A DNA stretch of 64,000 nt from Streptomyces sp. CC228A. GTDB taxonomy: Bacteria > Actinomycetota > Actinomycetes > Streptomycetales > Streptomycetaceae. Location: the NCBI RefSeq assembly GCF_021390935.1, contig NZ_JAJPUI010000016.1, positions 1 through 64,000 of the forward strand. The letters run 5' to 3'. The notes below the pieces were generated by a model. That model was given only the letters and a program-made list of their open reading frames with translations. It was not told the origin of the DNA and did not search any database. The position numbers and the translations under genes were made by a program. Of this stretch, positions 62,475 to 64,000 are shown in pieces (within the stretch, counting starts at the first letter, position 1; every line of letters begins with the position of its first letter).

Positions 62475-63593
62475 TCAGTGGGCGGCGGTGCGCGCGGGCC
62501 GGTCCGTGAGCATGCGGTGGACGGCGAGGCGGCGGGCCGGTGAGAGGAGGTCGAAGTAGCCGAGCCACTGCGGTGCGAGGATGCGGCGGTCGAGGATGTC
62601 CTTGGCGATGTCGGCGAGGACCGGCAGCGAGTGCGCCATGAGCAGCGGCATCAGGCGTTCGGTGTCGCCGGGGCGCAGCAGCCCCCGCCGCCGCCCGGCG
62701 GACACGAACCCGTCGAGGGCGAGGCGGGCCGCTTCGGTGCCGGGGCCGCAGGCGTGGACGGCGGTGTCGGCGAGCCACGCCAGGTCGAGCAGCCGGTCGC
62801 CGGTGTGCAGGTTGTCGAAGTCGAGGACGGCGAGGACGCGGGCGGGGCCGTGCGGGGCGAGCAGGAAGTGGTGGAGGTGCAGGTCGCCGTGGACGACGGC
62901 CCGGCGGGCGGGGGCGCCGCTGTCCGTGTTCCGCGGGAGCAGCGGTGCGGAGTCCCGCACCGCGCGCAGGGTCCGTGCGGCGGCCCGGTGCCAGTGGTCC
63001 GTGCCGCGCTCTGCCTCGGGGAGGAGCCTTCGCACGGCGTCGTCGAGCGCGGTGGGCCAGTGCTCCTCGTCCACGAGGGGCGGCAGGTGGACCGCGGCCA
63101 GCTCGCCGGCGAGGTCCTGCGGCAGGGCGTCCAGTGCCTGCCGCAGGTCGAGCCCGGTCTCCACGATCGCGGCGGCCTGCTCCGGTGTCGCCGTGCCGGG
63201 CCTCAGGGCGGTTCCGGCGCTGCGGGGCACCAGTTCGCACACGAGGCCGCCGCACCGGACGGCGGGGCTGCCGTCGGCGGCCGGTACGGCGGGGAGCGCG
63301 GGGACGCCCCGGTCGCGGCAGTGGGCGGTGACGCGGTCCTTGAGCCGGGGGAAGCGCTCGTCCCGTACGGCTTCGGGGTTGAGCTGCACCTTGAGGACGT
63401 GGCCGGGGGCGCCGGCGCCGCGGCTCGGGCGGCGGGGGTCCGTGACGGCCCAGAGTCCCGCCGTGTGGGTCAGCGGCGCGGCGCCGCCGACGGTCAGCGG
63501 GCTCAGGGTGCGGGCGCCCCACCGGTCGCCCCAGTGCGCGGTGAGGACGCGGCGTACCCACTCCTCGCTTCCTGCCGGGGCCGGGACGGTCAT
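62475..63593 (-). CDS. Phosphotransferase (APH/choline-kinase-like)
   Basis: 372-residue kinase-fold protein. Catalytic loop 'AVVHGDLHLHHFLLAPHG' (Brenner motif HGD) and metal-binding 'VLAVLDFDNLHTGDRLLD' are intact; 'HVLKVQLNPEA' supplies the ATP-binding Lys. The family phosphorylates hydroxyls of aminoglycosides, sugars, homoserine or choline. As first gene of the operon it may either activate a precursor or protect the producer by phosphorylating the product. ATG 63593 after AGGTAGGA. Confidence 0.85.
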   Translation of the reverse strand: MTVPAPAGSEEWVRRVLTAHWGDRWGARTLSPLTVGGAAPLTHTAGLWAVTDPRRPSRGAGAPGHVLKVQLNPEAVRDERFPRLKDRVTAHCRDRGVPALPAVPAADGSPAVRCGGLVCELVPRSAGTALRPGTATPEQAAAIVETGLDLRQALDALPQDLAGELAAVHLPPLVDEEHWPTALDDAVRRLLPEAERGTDHWHRAAARTLRAVRDSAPLLPRNTDSGAPARRAVVHGDLHLHHFLLAPHGPARVLAVLDFDNLHTGDRLLDLAWLADTAVHACGPGTEAARLALDGFVSAGRRRGLLRPGDTERLMPLLMAHSLPVLADIAKDILDRRILAPQWLGYFDLLSPARRLAVHRMLTDRPARTAAH

Positions 63594-63800
63594 GGCGGTC
63601 CTACCTTTCAAGGGTGGTTGCTCTGGTCATTCGTAAGATCGGAGGGCCCGGGGGCTCTGGGTATGGCTGTCATCGGGGCGCCGTAGGGATGGCTCAAGGA
63701 ACTTGGCCGCCCGGAGCCCCGCGACGACTCGACCGCCAATTGGGAGATGCGACTCCGATCGCTGCGTAGGACAACGTCGGCGAGGTCGTCTGCGGGATCG
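63594..63800 (+). ncRNA. Probable IS110 left end, candidate bridge RNA region
   Basis: 207 bases of visibly lower GC than the operon, directly before an IS110 transposase start. In IS110-group elements the non-coding end upstream of the transposase encodes the structured bridge RNA. I infer that role from position only; no structure was computed. Confidence 0.35.
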
Positions 63801-64000
63801 ATGAACGACGAGCTGGCGGAGGGGAACGTGCCCGAGATCTGGGCCGGAGTGGACATCGGCAAGACGCATCACCACTGCGTGGTGATCAATACGGACGGCA
63901 GGCGTCTGCTGTCCCGCCGGGTCGCGAACGACGAGAGTGAACTGCTCGCCCTGATCAGCGATGTCCTGGAGATATCCGCCGACGCGCTGTGGGCTGTGGA
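63801..64000 (+). CDS. IS110 family transposase, N-terminal part (cut by window end)
   Basis: ATG 63801 opens a frame that is still open at the window edge (66 codons). 'EIWAGVDIGKTHHHCVVINT' is the RuvC-like start with the first catalytic Asp, as in IS110/IS116 transposases, followed by 'GRRLLSRRVANDESELLALI'. It differs clearly from the transposase at 44373, so it is a second IS110 type. It marks the far side of the biosynthetic operon. Confidence 0.85.
   Translation, partial: MNDELAEGNVPEIWAGVDIGKTHHHCVVINTDGRRLLSRRVANDESELLALISDVLEISADALWAV

Noticed and set aside
50068..63593. Aminoglycoside cluster of the 2-deoxystreptamine or acarbose type
   Set aside because: No 2-deoxy-scyllo-inosose synthase, myo-inositol dehydrogenase set or sedoheptulose-7-phosphate cyclase gene is present in the window, so neither assignment is supported.
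1..64000. tRNA, rRNA or tmRNA genes
   Set aside because: I looked for tRNA-like arms and conserved GTTCGANTC-type blocks near gene-free stretches and saw no convincing complete gene; a covariance search would settle it.

Overview
The window is high-GC actinobacterial DNA and is almost certainly from a Streptomyces chromosome. The genus call rests on an rppA-P450-cupin pigment operon, a Streptomyces subtilisin inhibitor, a conservon (sensor kinase / roadblock / DUF742 / small GTPase), a 2-methylisoborneol operon with an encapsulin shell, GTG and TTG starts with GTGA/ATGA stop-start overlaps, and long perfect hairpins at convergent gene ends. I could not compute base composition or run searches; product names come from motifs and family resemblance.

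Layout. 0.6-12.8 kb holds housekeeping and accessory genes: a GNAT acetyltransferase, an ABC exporter, glucosyl-3-phosphoglycerate synthase, a trio of heme-oxygenase-like metalloenzyme + HemK-like methyltransferase + CDGSH protein, a MerR regulator, a low-molecular-weight tyrosine phosphatase, a frameshifted fructosamine kinase, an exported beta-carbonic anhydrase and an SDR. 13.3-17.3 kb has an orphan acyl-CoA carboxylase epsilon-like gene, the rppA-P450-cupin pigment operon and an SPW-repeat membrane protein. 17.6-26.3 kb has a small secreted peptide, the protease inhibitor, a response regulator, small Streptomyces proteins, a frameshifted HAD phosphatase, an ATP-dependent DNA ligase, a secreted phospholipase C and a DUF6397 gene. 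26.4-32.6 kb is a signalling block on the minus strand: MHYT sensor, conservon, extra roadblock protein. 32.7-36.8 kb has a methyltransferase, hypothetical proteins, FolD and a DUF421 remnant. 37.0-41.0 kb is the 2-MIB operon: encapsulin shell, MIB synthase cargo with a long disordered N-terminus, and the GPP methyltransferase.

From about 44.3 kb to the end the DNA looks like an island. An IS110 transposase (44.4-45.6 kb) is followed by a GT2 glycosyltransferase and an ABC exporter. Facing these is a 13.5-kb minus-strand operon of twelve tightly coupled genes (63593 to 50068): sugar/aminoglycoside-type kinase, class III aminotransferase, transketolase-like enzyme, GT4, SDR, DUF1349 protein, MFS exporter, O-methyltransferase, endonuclease/exonuclease/phosphatase-family enzyme, sugar O-acetyltransferase, HAD phosphatase and GH13 glucosidase. 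A second, different IS110 transposase starts at 63801 and runs off the window. I do not recognise this operon as a known pathway. Its enzymes suggest a saccharide- or aminopolyol-type natural product, and it is the best candidate here for something undescribed.

A technical theme: at least eight genes carry frameshifts. Most are repaired by adding one C/G to a short homopolymer, and in several cases the repair restores an exact GTGA or ATGA overlap with the next gene. I read these mainly as homopolymer undercalls in the assembly, though true inactivation cannot be excluded. A second theme is short tandem duplications (18-85 bp) in most of the longer intergenic spaces.
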